64,000 nucleotides of DNA from Bos javanicus (GCF_032452875.1 NC_083876.1:4402001-4466000); one strand, 5' to 3'. Shown: positions 34,529 through 46,197, counted from the stretch's first letter. Notes: generated by a model from the letters alone, not told the origin. Translations and numbers: made by a program.

Positions 34529-37347
34529 TTTTTTTTTTCCTTTTTGAATTTTTTAAATTTTATTTTATTTTTAAACTTTACATAATTTTATTAGTTTTGC
34601 CAAATATCAAAATGAATCCATCACAGGTATACATGTGCTCCCCATCCTGAACCCTCCTCCCTCCTCCCTCCCCATACCATGCCTCTGGGTCGTCCCAGTG
34701 CACTAGCCCCAAGCATCCAGTATCGTGCATTGAAGCTGGACTGGCATCTCGTTTCATACATGATATTTTACATTTTTCAATGCCATTCTCCCAAATCTTC
34801 CCACCCTCTCCCTCTCCCACAGAGTCCATAAGACTGTTCCATACATCAGTGTCTCTTTTGCTATCTCGTACACAGGGTATTGTTATCATCTTTCTAAATT
34901 CCATATATATGCGTTAGTATACGGTATTGGTGTTTTTCCTTCTGGCTTACTTCACTCTGTATAATAGGCTCCAGTTTCATCCACCTCATTAGAACTGATT
35001 CAAATGTATTCTTTTTAATGGCTGAGTAATACTCCATTGTGTATATGTACCAATGCTTTCTTATCCATTCATCTGCTGATGGACATCTAGGTTGCTTCCA
35101 TGTCCTGGCTATTATAAACAGTGCTGCGATGAACATTGGGGTACACGTGTCTCTTTCCCTTCTGGTTTCCTCAGTGTGTATGCCCAGCAGTGGGATTGCT
35201 GGATCATAAGGCAGTTCTATTTCCAGTTTTTTAAGGAATCTCCACACTGTTCTCCATAGTGGTTGTACTAATTTGCATTCTCACCAACAGTGTAAGAGGG
35301 TTCCCTTTTCTCCACACCCTCTCCAAGATTTATTATTTGTAGACTTTTGGATCGCAGCCATTCTGACTAGTGTGAAATGGTACCTCATAGTGGTCTTGAT
35401 TTGCATTTCTCTGATAATGAGTGATGTTGAGCATCTTTTCATGTGTTTGTTAGCCATCTGTATGTCTTCTTTGGAGAAATGTCTCTTTAGTTCTTTGGCC
35501 CATTTTTTGATTGGGTCATTTATTTTTCTGGAGTTGAGCTGTAGGAGTTGCTTGTATATTTTTGAGATTAGTTGTTTGTCAGTTGCTTCATTTGCTATTA
35601 TTTTCTCTCATTCTGAAGGCTGTCTTTTCACCTTGCTGATAGTTTCCTTTGATGTGCAGAAGCTTTTAAGTTTAATTAGGTCCCATTTGTTTATTTTTGC
35701 TTTTATTTCCGATATTCTGGGAGGTGGGTCATAGAGGATCCTGCTGTGATGTATGTCAGAGAGTGTTTTGCCTATGTTCTCCTCTAGGAGTTTTATAGTT
35801 TCTCGTCTTGCGTTGAGATCTTTAATCCATTTTGAGTTTATTTTTGTGAATGGTGTTAGAAAGTGTTCTAGTTTCATTCTTTTACAAGTGGTTGACCAGT
35901 TTTCCCAGCACCACTTGTTAAAGAGATTGTCTTTAATCCATTGTATATTCTTGCCTCCTTTGTCAAAGATAAGGTGTCCATATGTGCGGGGATTTATCTC
36001 TGGGCTTTCTATTTTGTTCCATTGATCTATATTTCTGTCTTTGTGCCAGTACCATACTGTCTTGATAACTGTGGGTTTGTAGTAGAGCCTGAAGTCAGGT
36101 AAGTTGATTCCTCCAGTTCCATTCTTCTTTCTCAAGATCGCTTTGACTATTCGAGGTTTTTTGTATTTCCATACAAATTGTGAAATTATTTGTTCTAGCT
36201 CTGTGAAGAATACTGTTGGTAGCTTGATAGGGATTGCATTGAATCTATAAATTGTTTTGGGTAGTATACTCATTTTCACTATATTGATTCTTCCAATCCA
36301 TGAACATGGTATATTTCTCCATCTATTAGTGTCCTCTTTGATTTCTTTCACCAGTGTTTTATAGTTTTCTATACATAGGTCTTTAGTTTCTTTAGGTAGA
36401 TATATTCCTAAGTATTTTATTCTTTCCGTTGCAATGGTGAATGAAATGCTTTCCTTAATTTCTCTTTCTGTTTTCTCATTATTAGTGTATAGGAATGCAA
36501 GGGATTTCTGTGTTGATTTTATATCCTGCAACTCTACTATAGTCATTGATTAGTTCTAGTAATTTTCTGGTGGAGTCTTTAGAGTTTTCTATGTAGAGGA
36601 TCATGTCATCTGCAAATAGTGAGAGTTTTACTTCTTCTTTTCCCATTTGGATTCCTTTTATTTCTTTTTCTGCTCTGATTGCTGTGGCCAAAACGATGTT
36701 GAATAGTAATGGTGAAAGTGGGCACCCTTGTCTTGTTCCTGACTTTAGAGGAAATGCTTTCAATTTTTCACCATTGAGGATAATGTTTGCTGTGGGTTTG
36801 TCATATATAGCTTTTATTATGTTGAGGTATGTTCCTTCTATTCCTGCTTTCTGGAGAGTTTTTATCATATATGGGTGTTGAATTTTGTCAAAGGCTTTCT
36901 CTGCATCTATTGAGATAATCATATGGTTTTTATTTTTCAATTTGTTAATGTGGTGTATTACATTGATTGATTTGCGGATATTGAAGAATCCTTGCATCCC
37001 TGGGATAAAGCCCACTTGGTCATGGTGTGTGATCTTTTTAATGTGTTGTTGGATTCTGATTGCTAGAATTTTGTTAAGGATTTTTGCATCTATGTTCATC
37101 AGTGATATTGGCCTGTAGTTTTCTTTTTTTGTGGGATCTTTGTCAGGTTTTGGTATTAGGGTGATGGTGGCCTCATAGAATGAGTTTGGAAGTTTACCTT
37201 CCTCTGCAATTTTCTGGAAGAGTTTGAGCAGGATAGGTGTTAGCTCTTCTCTAAATTTTTGGTAGAATTCAGCTGTGAAGCCATCTGGACCTGGGCTTTG
37301 TTTGCTGGAAGATTTTTGATTACAGTTTCAATTTCCGTGCTTGTGAT
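34529..37347 (-). mobile_element. Ruminant L1 (L1-BT-like), 2.8-kb 3' part, inside BovB
   Basis: Antisense: T-rich tail, the complete 3' UTR, then ORF2 from its C-terminus back to the RT fingers. Truncated at 37347, where BovB resumes in register. Flanking repeat gttta (34524-34528 and 37348-37352), extendable with a mismatch. This is the longest recent L1 in the window. Confidence 0.93.
34894..37340 (-). pseudogene. L1 ORF2 pseudogene (RT palm to C-terminus), three frames
   Basis: Minus-strand blocks in order: 36482-37099 has GFIPGMQGFFNIRKS, FDKIQHPYMIKTL (motif A), TRQGCPLSPLLFN (motif B) and LFADDMILY (catalytic FADD, intact). 35608-36546 continues through PCSWIGRINIVKMSILPK, WKYKKPRIVKAIL and the region to RQPSE. 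34894-35247 is the cysteine-region C-terminus, with CPSADEWIRKHWYIYTMEYY and a normal ending HIYGI. The frame shifts twice between blocks and the N-terminal endonuclease was never copied here. In an intact L1 the protein nicks DNA and reverse transcribes L1 RNA. Confidence 0.92.
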
Positions 37348-39057
37348 GTTTAGAGATCTCTTCAAGAAAATTAGAAATAGCAAGGGAACATTTCATGCAA
37401 AATGGGCATAATAAAGGAAAGAAAATGTACGGACTTAACAGAACCACAAGATATTAAGAAGAGGTGGCAAGAATACACAGAAGAACTGTACAAAAAAGAT
37501 CTTCATGACTCAGAAAACCACGACAGTGTGATCACTCACCTAGAGCCAGACAGCCTGGAGTGCAAAGTCAAGTGGGCCTTAGGAAGCAGCATTATGAACA
37601 AAGCTAGTGGAGTTGATGGAATTCCAGTTGAGGTATTTCAAATCCTAATGATGATGTTATGAAAGTGTTGCACTCAACATGACAGCAAATTTGGAAAACT
37701 CAGCAGTGACCACAGGACTGGAAAGGGTCAGTTTTCATTCCTATCCCAAAGAAGGGCAATCCCAAAGAATGTTCAAACTACTTCACAATTGCACTCATCT
37801 CACATGCAAGTAAAGTGATGCTCAAAATTCTCCAAGCCAGGTTTCAACAGTACAAGAACCTTGAACATCTTGACGTTCAAGCTGGATTTAGAAAGGAAGA
37901 GGAACCAAAGATCCAATTGCCATCATTCGTTAGATCATAGAAAAAGCAAGAGAATTCCAGAAAAAAAACATCTACTTCTGCTTTATTGATTACTCCAAAT
38001 CTTTTGACTGTGTACATCACAACAAACTGTGGAAAACTCTTCAAGATATGTGAATATCACACCACCTTACCTGCCTCCTGAGAAATCTATACAGGGGTCA
38101 AGAAGCAACAGTTAGAACTGGATATGGAACAAAAGACTGGTTCCAACCTGGGAAAGGAGTATGTCAAGGCTGTATATCGCCACTTTCCTTATTTAACTTA
38201 TGTATAGAGTGCATCATGTGAAATGCTGGGCTGGATGGAACACAAGCTGGAATCAAGATTGACGGGAGAAATATCAGTAACCTCAGATATGCAGATGACA
38301 CGACCCTTACGATAGAAAGTGAAGAAGAATTAAAGAGCTTCTTGATGAAAGTGAAAGAGGAGAGTGAAAAACTTGGTCTAAAACTCAAGATTCATAAAGC
38401 TAAGATCATGGCATCCAGTCCTATCACTTCATGGCAAATAGATGAGGAAACAATGGAAACAGTGAAAAACTTTATTTTCTTGGGCTCCAAAATCACTGCA
38501 GATGGTGACTGATGCCATGAAATTAAAAGACGCTTGGCTCTTGGAAGAAAAGTTGTGACCAACCTAGGCAGCATATTAAAAAGCAGAGACATGACTTTGC
38601 CAATAAAGGTCCATCTGGTCAAAGCTATGGTTTTTCCAGTAGTCATGTATAGGTGTGATAGTTGGACAATATAGTAACCTGAGCACCAAAGAATTGATGC
38701 TTTTCAACAGTGTTATTGGAGAAGACTCTTGAGAGTCCCTTAAACTGCAAGGAGATCCAACCAGTCCTCCGTAAAGGAAATCAGTCTTGAATATTCCTTG
38801 GAAGAACTGATGCTGAAGCTGAAAACTCCAATGGTTCAGCCACCTGATGTGAAGAACTGAGTCACTGGAAAAGACCGTGATGCTGGGAAAGATTGAAGGC
38901 AGGAGAAGGGGAGAACAGGATGAGATGGTTGGATGGCAATACCGACTTGAAGCAAGCTCCAGGTGTTGGTGATGAACAGGGAAGCCTTGCATTCTGAAGT
39001 CCATGGGTTCAGAAAGAGTTGGATATAACTGAGCAACTGAACTGAACTGAAAAGTGA

Positions 39058-39850
39058 GAGCTAAATATAAAGCTTAAATAGTTTTTCCTATTAAAGTAAT
39101 TTAATTCATAGATGGAGTTTTCCAAAAAGAAATTTTGTGGCCCACATCACTTCATCTGAGAATTCTATGAAATATTTGAAAGATTATATCAATTCTATAC
39201 AAATTTATTTTTGATCCCACTATATATTGATATCAAAATTAAAACAAAATATGTTCTAAAAAAGGTAGATCTATAAGATTAATATCCCTCATGAATTTAA
39301 GTGCAAAAATCAACTAAGACTAGCAAATAAAATTCCAAAATTTATGAACAGATAATACATCAAGAAAAAAATTAGGATTATTCTGAGAATGCAAAGATAA
39401 TTCAACATTTAAAAATCTAACATAGTACCAGTAGACTAAATACAGTAATTACATGAACATCTCAGTGGAGGAATATAAAATAGCTGAGAAAACCAAACAT
39501 CCAATCGTAATAAAAACATTGAGGAAAGTAGAAAAAAAAATAATTTCTTTAACATTATAGGAGACATGAATAATGACTATTATGGCTAATATAAACATTC
39601 ATGATGAATGATGGAGTGTTTTTAAATTAGAAACCAGAAAATATGTCCATTAACACAAATATTTACAGTGATGCTATTTATAGTCATGAAAACCTGGTAA
39701 ACATCCTAAAGGTCCTTAATCTTAATCTAGTAAGTGGTTAAACAAATGGATACATCCATATAATGGACTATTATTCAACAATTGAAAGTGACAAATTATT
39801 GGCACCAAAAAATAACTTAAATGGATGAAAAGAAAATAGTTTTACAAGTG
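39058..39850 (+). mobile_element. Old L1 LINE, right half and 3' region (decayed)
   Basis: Resumes after the BovB: 'gaattctatgaaatatttga', 'agattaatatccctcatga', 'gaatgcaaagataattcaac' follow ORF2 order. 39650-39800 resembles the ORF2 end ('aacaaatggatacatcc', 'ggactattattcaacaa'). Very diverged, with internal loss. Confidence 0.6.
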
Positions 39851-39891
39851 AAAAAGCAGGCACAGAAAAAGTTATATATATATGTTCATTC

Positions 39892-40098
39892 ATGCTCAGT
39901 TGCTTCAGTTTTGTCTGACTCTTTGCGATCCCATGGACAGCAGCCTGCCAGTCTCTGCTGTGGATTTTCAGGCAAGAACACTGTAATGTGTTGCCATGCC
40001 CTCCAGGGAATCTTCTAGACCCAGAGATCAAACCGATGTCTCCTGTATCACTTGTATATCAGGTTGATTCTTTACCCACTGAGCCACCTGGGAAGCCC
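39892..40098 (-). mobile_element. Bov-tA SINE (left member of a head-to-head pair)
   Basis: Antisense from 'tgctcagttgcttcag' to 'gagccacctgggaagccc'. Moderately diverged. Its head faces the head of the next SINE across about 27 bases. Confidence 0.9.
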
Positions 40099-40125
40099 AT
40101 ATTTATAAAAACATATGTACATATT

Positions 40126-40280
40126 AACTGGCTGTTGGCTCAGACAGTAAAGAATCTGCCTGCAGTGTGGGAGACCTGGACTTGATCCCAGGGTTGGGAA
40201 GATCCCTTGGAGAAGAGAATGTCAACCCACTCCAGTATTCTTACTCCAGCAAAGATTTGGACACAACTGAATGATTAACA
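40126..40280 (+). mobile_element. Bov-tA SINE (right member of the pair), shortened
   Basis: Sense: 'ctgttggctcagacagtaa', 'agacctggacttgatccca', 'ttgggaagatcccttggag' and the end 'ttggacacaactgaatgatt'. The middle lacks the usual 'tgcctggagaatcccatgg' block. Confidence 0.9.
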
Positions 40281-41279
40281 CACATGTATTTTTTATTATT
40301 ATTTTCATAAATATAATATGCATATTCTGTTTATAAACATTTTGTATTTATCAAAATTATGAGGGCAGAAAACATATCAAATATTGCCATAGGCTTTGTG
40401 TTTGGGAAGAGTGACTGCAAATTTACAAAAGGGAATTTGTGCACTAATGGAACTATTGTATACATGTGATTACAGTGATGATTCCATAGAGTATCCATTT
40501 GTCAAAAATTTACGTCAGAAATTTCTGTCAGAGGATGCAGTGTAAAAGTCAGCTATGTGTGGAATGCGAAGGCAAATTTCACAGTTGTAATGTGAAAGGC
40601 TAAAATCTATATTCTAACTTCGTTCATATTTGAAAGTTACAGGTAGATGTGAGTTTTCTAAGAAAACGAATAAATTTTAAGGAATAAATGTTTTCATCAT
40701 TTTTCTTTGGACCATTGCCAACTTGCAAATACTTGTACCTATTGTGTTGTTTGTTAGAAAAATACTTCTTAGAAATTAATATGACAATGCCTTTGTCCAC
40801 AAACGTTCTGAAGAAACTACGAATTCCAAAAATGAATAGCATGATATAATTAAAGTGACAATGGGGAAAAATGCAATCAAGAATACTCCTGTGACAAGGT
40901 TTTTATCAAGATTTTTAAAAGAGCAAAACGTTTTATAGACAAGCAAAAGCTAAAAGGGTTTAGCACCATGAACCAACTTAACAAGGAATGTTGAAAAGAC
41001 TTCTCAAAATAGTAAAGGCTACCACCAAAAATATAAAAGTTATAAAAGCAGAATATATCGTTGATAAAAGCAAATACACAGTAAAGGCAAATACACATTA
41101 AAGGTACTAGATCAACCTCTGGTTTGTAGGAAGCCTAAAAGACAAAAGCTGTTAAATAATCTATATCCATAATAAGTAGCTAAAAGACATATAAAGCATA
41201 AAATATAAAATATAATATGGAAAACAGTAAATACAGGGTGAGAGTAAAATGTAGGAATGTTAAAGTATGTTTGAATTTA
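40281..41279. other. Unassigned intergenic DNA
   Basis: Mixed, AT-rich. No repeat family recognised with confidence. 72- and 73-codon minus frames (40624-40842 and 40877-41098) have no domain signature. Confidence 0.45.
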
Positions 41280-41508
41280 AGGGATTGGAAACACAAAGAA
41301 TTACATATGTATGCAGATTGTTATATATGAACTCCACAGTAGCCACAAAGTAAAAGTCTATTGCAGGTACACATACAAGAAAATAAGAAAGGGTTCCAAA
41401 TTACACTGAACATAGAAATCAAGTCAAAAAGGAAGACTGGAAAAGAAGAACGTGTCAAAAACAACTGCAAAAATAGTTCCCAAAATACAAAATGACAATA
41501 AGTACACA
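41280..41508 (+). mobile_element. Old L1 fragment (around the ORF1/ORF2 junction)
   Basis: 'agtaaaagtctattgcaggt', 'acacatacaagaaaataaga', 'aaaaaggaagactggaaaag' and 'aaaatgacaataagtacaca' follow the order found just before ORF2 in old L1s. The BovB cluster starts at the next base. The same L1 appears to continue at 49240. Confidence 0.5.
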
Positions 41509-42408
41509 CTTCAGTATTCTTGTCTTGAGAATCCCATGAACAGTATGAAAAGGCAAAATGATAGGATACTGAAAGTGGAACTCCCCAGGTCAGTAGGTGC
41601 GCAATATGTTACTGGAGATCAGTGGAGAAATAACTCCAGAAAGAATAAAGGGATGGATTCAAAAAAAAAAAACCACAATACCCAGTTGTGGATGTGACTG
41701 GTGATAGAAGCAAGGTCCAATTCTGTAAAGAGCAATATTGCATAGGAACGTGGAATGTCAGGTCCATGAATCAAGGCAAACTGGAAGTGGTCAAACAGGA
41801 GATGGCAAGAGTGAACGTCGACATTTTAGGAATCAGTGAACTAAAATGGACTGGAATGGGTGAATTTAACTTGGATGACCATTATATCTACTGCAGGCAT
41901 TATAACTAATTCTCCTTTAGAAGCAATAGAGTAGCCATCATGGTCAAGAAAAGAGTCCAAAATGCAGTATTTGAATGCAATCTCAAAAACGACAGAATGA
42001 TCTCTGTTCATTTCCAGGCCAAACCATTCAATATCACAGTAATCCAAGTCTATGCGGTCTATGCAGTATACCAACCAGTAACGCTGAAGAAGCTGAAGTT
42101 GAACGGTTCTATGAAGACCTACAAGACTTTTTAGAACTAACACCCCAAAAAGATGTCGTTTTCATTATAGGGGACTGGAATGCAAAAGTAGGAAGTCAAG
42201 AAACACCTGGGGTAAGGCAAATTTGGCCTAGGAATATGGAATGAAGCAAGGGAAAGACTAAGAGAGTTTTGCCAAGAAAATGCAATGGTCATAGCAAACA
42301 CCATCTTCCAACAACAAAAGAGAACACTCTACACATGGACGTCACCAGTTGGTCAACACTGAAATCAGATTGATTCTATTCTTTGCAGCCAAAGATAGAG
42401 AAACACTA
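41509..42408 (+). mobile_element. BovB LINE fragment lacking its 3' end
   Basis: Starts at 'cttcagtattcttgtcttg' and covers the endonuclease region up to 'ttctttgcagccaaagatag'. It stops within the sequence before RT, where an oppositely oriented BovB 3' terminus begins at about 42408. LINE copies normally keep the 3' end, so this break needs a deletion or rearrangement. Confidence 0.9.
41552..42244 (+). pseudogene. BovB endonuclease domain remnant
   Basis: APE-type endonuclease blocks survive in separate frames: CIGTWNVRSMNQGKLEVVKQ (the N-terminal Asn motif) and ILGISELKWTGMGEF (the Glu motif) in 41688-41909, ending in a stop after YCRHYN. VFIIGDWNAKVGSQETPG (the Asp-x-Asn motif) lies in 41975-42244. 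An intact enzyme would nick target DNA to prime reverse transcription. Frameshifts and the missing RT make this copy dead. Confidence 0.86.
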
Positions 42409-42967
42409 TCAGTTCAGTTCAGTAGATCAGTCGTGTCCAATTCTTTGCGACCCCATGAATCGCAGCACGCCAGGCCTCCCTGTTCATCACCAACTCCTGG
42501 AGTTGACTCAGACTCACATCCATCGAGTCATTGTTGCCATCCAGCCATCTCATCCTCTGTCGTCCCTTTCTGCTCCTGCTCCCAATCCCTCCAAGCATCA
42601 GACTCTTTTCCACTGAGTCAACTCTTCGCATGAGGTGGCCAAAGTACTGGAGTTTCAGCTGTAGCATCATTCCTTCCAAAAAAATCCCAGGCCTGATCTC
42701 CTTCAGAATGGACTGGTTGGATCTCCTTGCAGTCCAAGGTACTCTCAAGTGTCTTCTCCAACACTAGAGTTCAAAAGCATTAATTCTTTGGTGCTCAGAC
42801 TTCTTCACAGTTCAACTCTCACATCGATACATGACCACAGGAAAAAACATAACCTTGACTAGACGGACTTTGTTGGCAAAGTAATGTCCCTGCTTTTGAA
42901 CATGCTATCTAGGATGGTCATAACTTTCCTTCTAAGGAGAAAGCATGTTTTAATTTCATGGCTGCAG

Positions 42968-43300
42968 TCACCATCTGCAGTGATTTTGGAGCCCCCCAAA
43001 AATAAAGTCTGACACTGTTTCCACTGTTTCCCATTCTATTTCCCATGAAATGATGGGACCAGATGCCATGATCTTCATTCTCTGAATGTTGAGCTTTAAG
43101 CCAACTTTTTCACTCTCCACTTTCACTTTCATCAAGAGGCTTTTTAGTTCCTCTTCTCTTTCTGCCGTAAAGGTAGTGTCATATGCATATCTGAGGTTAT
43201 TGATATTTTCCCCAGCAATCTTGATTCCAGCTTGTGTTTCTTCCAGTTCAGCATTTTTCATGATGTACTCTGCATACAAGTTAAATAAGCAGGGTGACAA
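42968..43300 (-). pseudogene. BovB reverse transcriptase fragment, YADD changed to YAYD
   Basis: 110 codons: MSPCLFNLYAEYIM, NNLRYAYDTTFTAEREEEL, KVGLKLNIQRMKIMASG. The first Asp of the catalytic YADD is Tyr, which would abolish metal binding. Belongs to the minus-strand copy and is in a different frame from the RT block at 43541-44260. Confidence 0.86.
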
Positions 43301-43540
43301 TATACAGCCTTGACCTTCTCCTTTTCCTATTTGGAACCAGTTTGTTGTTCAATGTCCAGTTCTAACTGTTGCTTCCTGACCTGCATATAGGTTTGTCAAG
43401 AGTCAGGTCAGGTGGTCTGGTATTCCCATCTCTTTCAGAATTTTCCACAGTTTATTGTGAGCTACGCAGTCAAAGGCTTTGGCATAGTCAATAAAGCAGA
43501 AATAGATGTTTTTCTGAAACTCTCTTGCTTTTTTGAGGAT

Positions 43541-44260
43541 CTAGCAGATGATGGCAATTTGATCTCTGGTTCCCCTTCCTTTTCTAAAACCAGCTTGAAC
43601 ATCAGGAAGTTCACAGTTCACATATTGCTGAAGCCTGGCTTGGAGAATTTTGAGCATTACTTTACTAGCATGTGAGATGAGTGCAATTGTGCGGTAGTTT
43701 GAGCATTCTTTGGCATTGCCTTTCTTTGGGATTGGAATGAAAACTGACCTTTTCCAGTCCTGTGGCCACTGCTGAGTTTTCCAAATTTGCTGGCATATTG
43801 AGTGCAGCACTTTCACAGCATCATGTTTCAGGATTTGGAATAGCTCAACTGGAATTCCATCACCTCCACTAGCTTTGTTCATACTGATGCTTTCTAAGGC
43901 CCACTTGACTTCACATTCCAGGATGTCTGGCTCTAGGTCAGTGATCACACCATCGTGATTATCTGGGTCGTGAAGATCTTTTTGGTATGGTTCTTCTGTG
44001 TATTCTTGCCACCACTTTTTAATATCTTCTGCTTCTGTTATGTCCATACCATTTTTGTCCTTTATCAAGCCCATCTTTGCATGAAATATTCCCTTGGTAT
44101 CTCTACTTTTCTTGAAGAGATCTCTAGTCTTTCCCATTCTGTTGTTTTCCTCTATTTCTTTGCATTGATCACTGAGTAAGGCTTTCTTATCTCTCCTTGC
44201 TATTCTTGGGAACTCTGCATTGAGATGCTTATATCTTTCCTTTTCTCCTTTGCTTTTCAC
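43541..44260 (-). pseudogene. BovB linker and RT finger region fragment
   Basis: 239 open codons: PRIARRDKKALLSDQCKEIE, a conserved linker with FHAKMGLIKDKNGMDITEAE and YTEEPYQKDLHDPDNHDG, then the RT fingers KASGGDGIPVELFQILKHDA, SVFIPIPKKGNAKECSNYRT and YVNCELPDVQAGFRKGRGTR. Ends where motif A should follow. One of the longest intact BovB segments here, but cut off from the catalytic palm by a frameshift. Confidence 0.87.
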
Positions 44261-44601
44261 TTCTCTTCTTTTTCACAGCTATTTGTAAGTCCTCCCCAGA
44301 TAGCCATTTTGCTTTTTTGCATTTCTTTTCCATGGGGATGGTCTTGATACCTGTCTCTTGTAAAATGTCACGACGCTCATTCCATAGTTCATCGGGCACT
44401 CTATCTGTCAGATCTATGCCCTTAAATCTATTTGTCACTTCTACTGTATAATACCTGAATGGTCTAGTGGTTTTCCCTACTTTCTTCAATTTAAGTCTGA
44501 ATTTGGCAATAAGGAATTCATATCTGAGCCACAGTCAGCTCCCAGTTTTTGTTTTTGCTGACTGTATAGAGCTTCTCCATCTTTGGCTGCAAAGAATATA
44601 A

Positions 44602-45006
44602 TCAATCTGATTTCAGTGCTGACCATCTGGTAATGTCCACGTGTTGCTGGAAGAGGGTGTTTGCTATGACCAGTGCATTTTCTTGGCAAAACTCTATTAG
44701 TCTTCGTCCAGCTTCATTCCGTATTCCAAGGTCAAATTTGCCTGTTACTCCAGGTGTTTCTTGACTTCCTACTATTGCATTGCAGTCCCCTATAATGAAA
44801 AGGACATCTTTTGGGGGTGTTAGTTCTAAAAGGTATTGTAGGTCTTCATAGAACTGTTCAACTTCAGCTTCTTCAGTGTTACTGTTTGGGGCATAGACTT
44901 GGATTACTGTGATACTGAATGGTTTGCCTTGGAAATGAAGAGAGAGCATTCTGTCATTTTCAGGATTGCATCCAAGTACTGCATTTTGGACTCTTTTGTT
45001 GACCAT
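44602..45006 (-). pseudogene. BovB endonuclease fragment
   Basis: 134 codons: VNKRVQNAVLGCNPENDRML, FSITVIQVYAPNSNTEEAEV, VLFIIGDCNAIVGSQETPGV and GIRNEAGRRLIEFCQENALV. The usual GDWNAKVG motif has Trp to Cys and Lys to Ile changes, but Asp and Asn remain. The upstream Asn/Glu motifs are in other frames between 45006 and 45200. Confidence 0.86.
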
Positions 45007-45200
45007 GATGGCTACTCCATTTCTTCTGAGGAATTCCTGCCTGAAGTAGTAGATATAATGGTCATATGAGTTATATTAACCAATTCCAGTCCATTTTAGT
45101 TCACTGATTCCTAGAATGTCGACATTCACTCTTGCCGTCTCTTGTTTGACCACTTCCAATTTGCCTTGATTCATAGGCCTGACATTTCAGATTCCTAAAA

Positions 45201-45830
45201 GCACGGGCGCCTGCGACAGGTGCACTACAGCACAGAGGAGAGGGTCTACCCCACGTCCGAGGTCAGGGGCAGAAGTCAGGAGGACCCCATGCCCAAAGAG
45301 TGGCGGCCAAGAGGAATTACCCCACGTGCGAGATCAGGGGCAGCAGCCAAGAGTGCCAGGCTGTGACGCTGCAGGAATGGCCTAGAGGACCTACCCAAGT
45401 CTGAGGTCAGGTGTGGTGGCTGGGAGTAGCTACCCCAAACCCGAGACCAGGGACGGCGGCCAGGAGGACCAATCCCACCTCCAAGAAGGGGTGGCTGCAT
45501 GGGCGCAGGAGGGCCTAGAGGAGCTATCCCACATTGAAGGTCAGTGACATTCCTTCACTTACAAGTAAGGAGCAATGGCTGCGCTTTGCTGGAGCAGCCA
45601 TGAAGAGATACCCCAAGCCCAAGGTAAGAGAAACCCAAGTAAGATGGTAGGTGTTGAAAGAGGGCATCAGAGGGCAGACACACTGCAACCATACTCATGG
45701 AAAACTAGTCAATCTAATCACACTAGGACCACAGCCTTGTCTAACTCAGTGAAACTAAGCCATGCCCATGGGGCAACCTAAGACGGGCAGGTCATGGTGG
45801 GAGATCTGACAGAATGTGGTCCACTGGAGA
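45201..45830 (+). promoter_or_regulatory. BovB 5' UTR with degenerate GC-rich repeats (putative internal promoter)
   Basis: The motif 'taccccacgt(c/g)cgag' followed by 'gtcaggggcag' recurs with variation near 45246, 45318, 45396, 45429, 45520 and 45607. The stretch is clearly richer in C, G and CpG than the flanking AT-rich DNA. Promoter function is inferred from its position upstream of the ORF; nothing in the sequence proves activity. Confidence 0.6.
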
Positions 45831-46197
45831 AGGGAATGGCAAACGACTTCAGTATTCTTGTCTTGAGAACCCCTTGAACAGTATGAAAAGGCAAAATGAT
45901 AGGATACTGAAAGAGGAACTTCCCAGGTCTGTAGGTGCCCAATATGCTACTGGAGATCAGTGCAGAAATAACTCCAGAAAGAATGAAGGGATGGAGCCAA
46001 ATCAAAAACAATACCAAGTTGTGGATGTGACTGGTGCTAGAAGCAAGGCCCAATGCTGTAAAAAGCAATATTGCATAGGAACCTGGAACGTCAGGTCCAT
46101 GAATCAAGGCAAACTAGAAGTGGTCAAACAAGAGATGGCAAGAGTGAATGTCGTCATTCTAGGAATCAGCGAACTAAAATGGACTGGAATGAGTTAA
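45814..46197 (+). pseudogene. BovB ORF start and N-terminal endonuclease, ends at a nonsense codon
   Basis: 127 codons with NSMKRQNDRILKEELPRSVG, then CIGTWNVRSMNQGKLEVVKQ and ILGISELKWTGM followed by S and a stop at 46195-46197. Sister copies read GMGEFN at this point, so the stop is a copy-specific change. The methionine at 45814 is the first in frame, but a conserved Met in NSMKRQ could equally be the original start. Downstream frameshifts also disable the rest. Confidence 0.85.

Larger units (their letters stand above)
34116..39050 (+). mobile_element. BovB LINE (about 2.1 kb), split by a 2.8-kb L1
   Basis: The left part, 34116-34528, covers the region between endonuclease and RT ('cagacttaaattgtagaaag', 'aatagcaaggagagataag'). 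The right part, 37353-39050, resumes at 'gagatctcttcaagaaaatt' and covers RT (motif A, then 'agatatgcagatgacac' near 38286) and the C-terminal region to a short ACTGA tail. The flanks aagagtga (34108-34115) and aaaagtga (39050-39057) suggest a TSD. Multiple frameshifts; not coding. Confidence 0.9.
42408..45200 (-). mobile_element. BovB LINE, 2.8 kb, left arm of a head-to-head pair
   Basis: The left end is the BovB 3' terminus ('agttcagttcag', 'cagtcgtgtccaattcttt'). It reads antisense through C-terminal domain, RT, linker and endonuclease to about 45200 ('tgacatttcagattcc', the complement of the start of the endonuclease). It then meets the 5' end of the plus-strand BovB. Several protein blocks remain open, but frames are broken between them. 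Confidence 0.93.

Noticed and set aside
35608..36546. 312-codon minus-strand frame as a host gene
   Set aside because: L1 ORF2 sequence downstream of the FADD motif, inside a truncated L1 with its poly-A complement at 34529.
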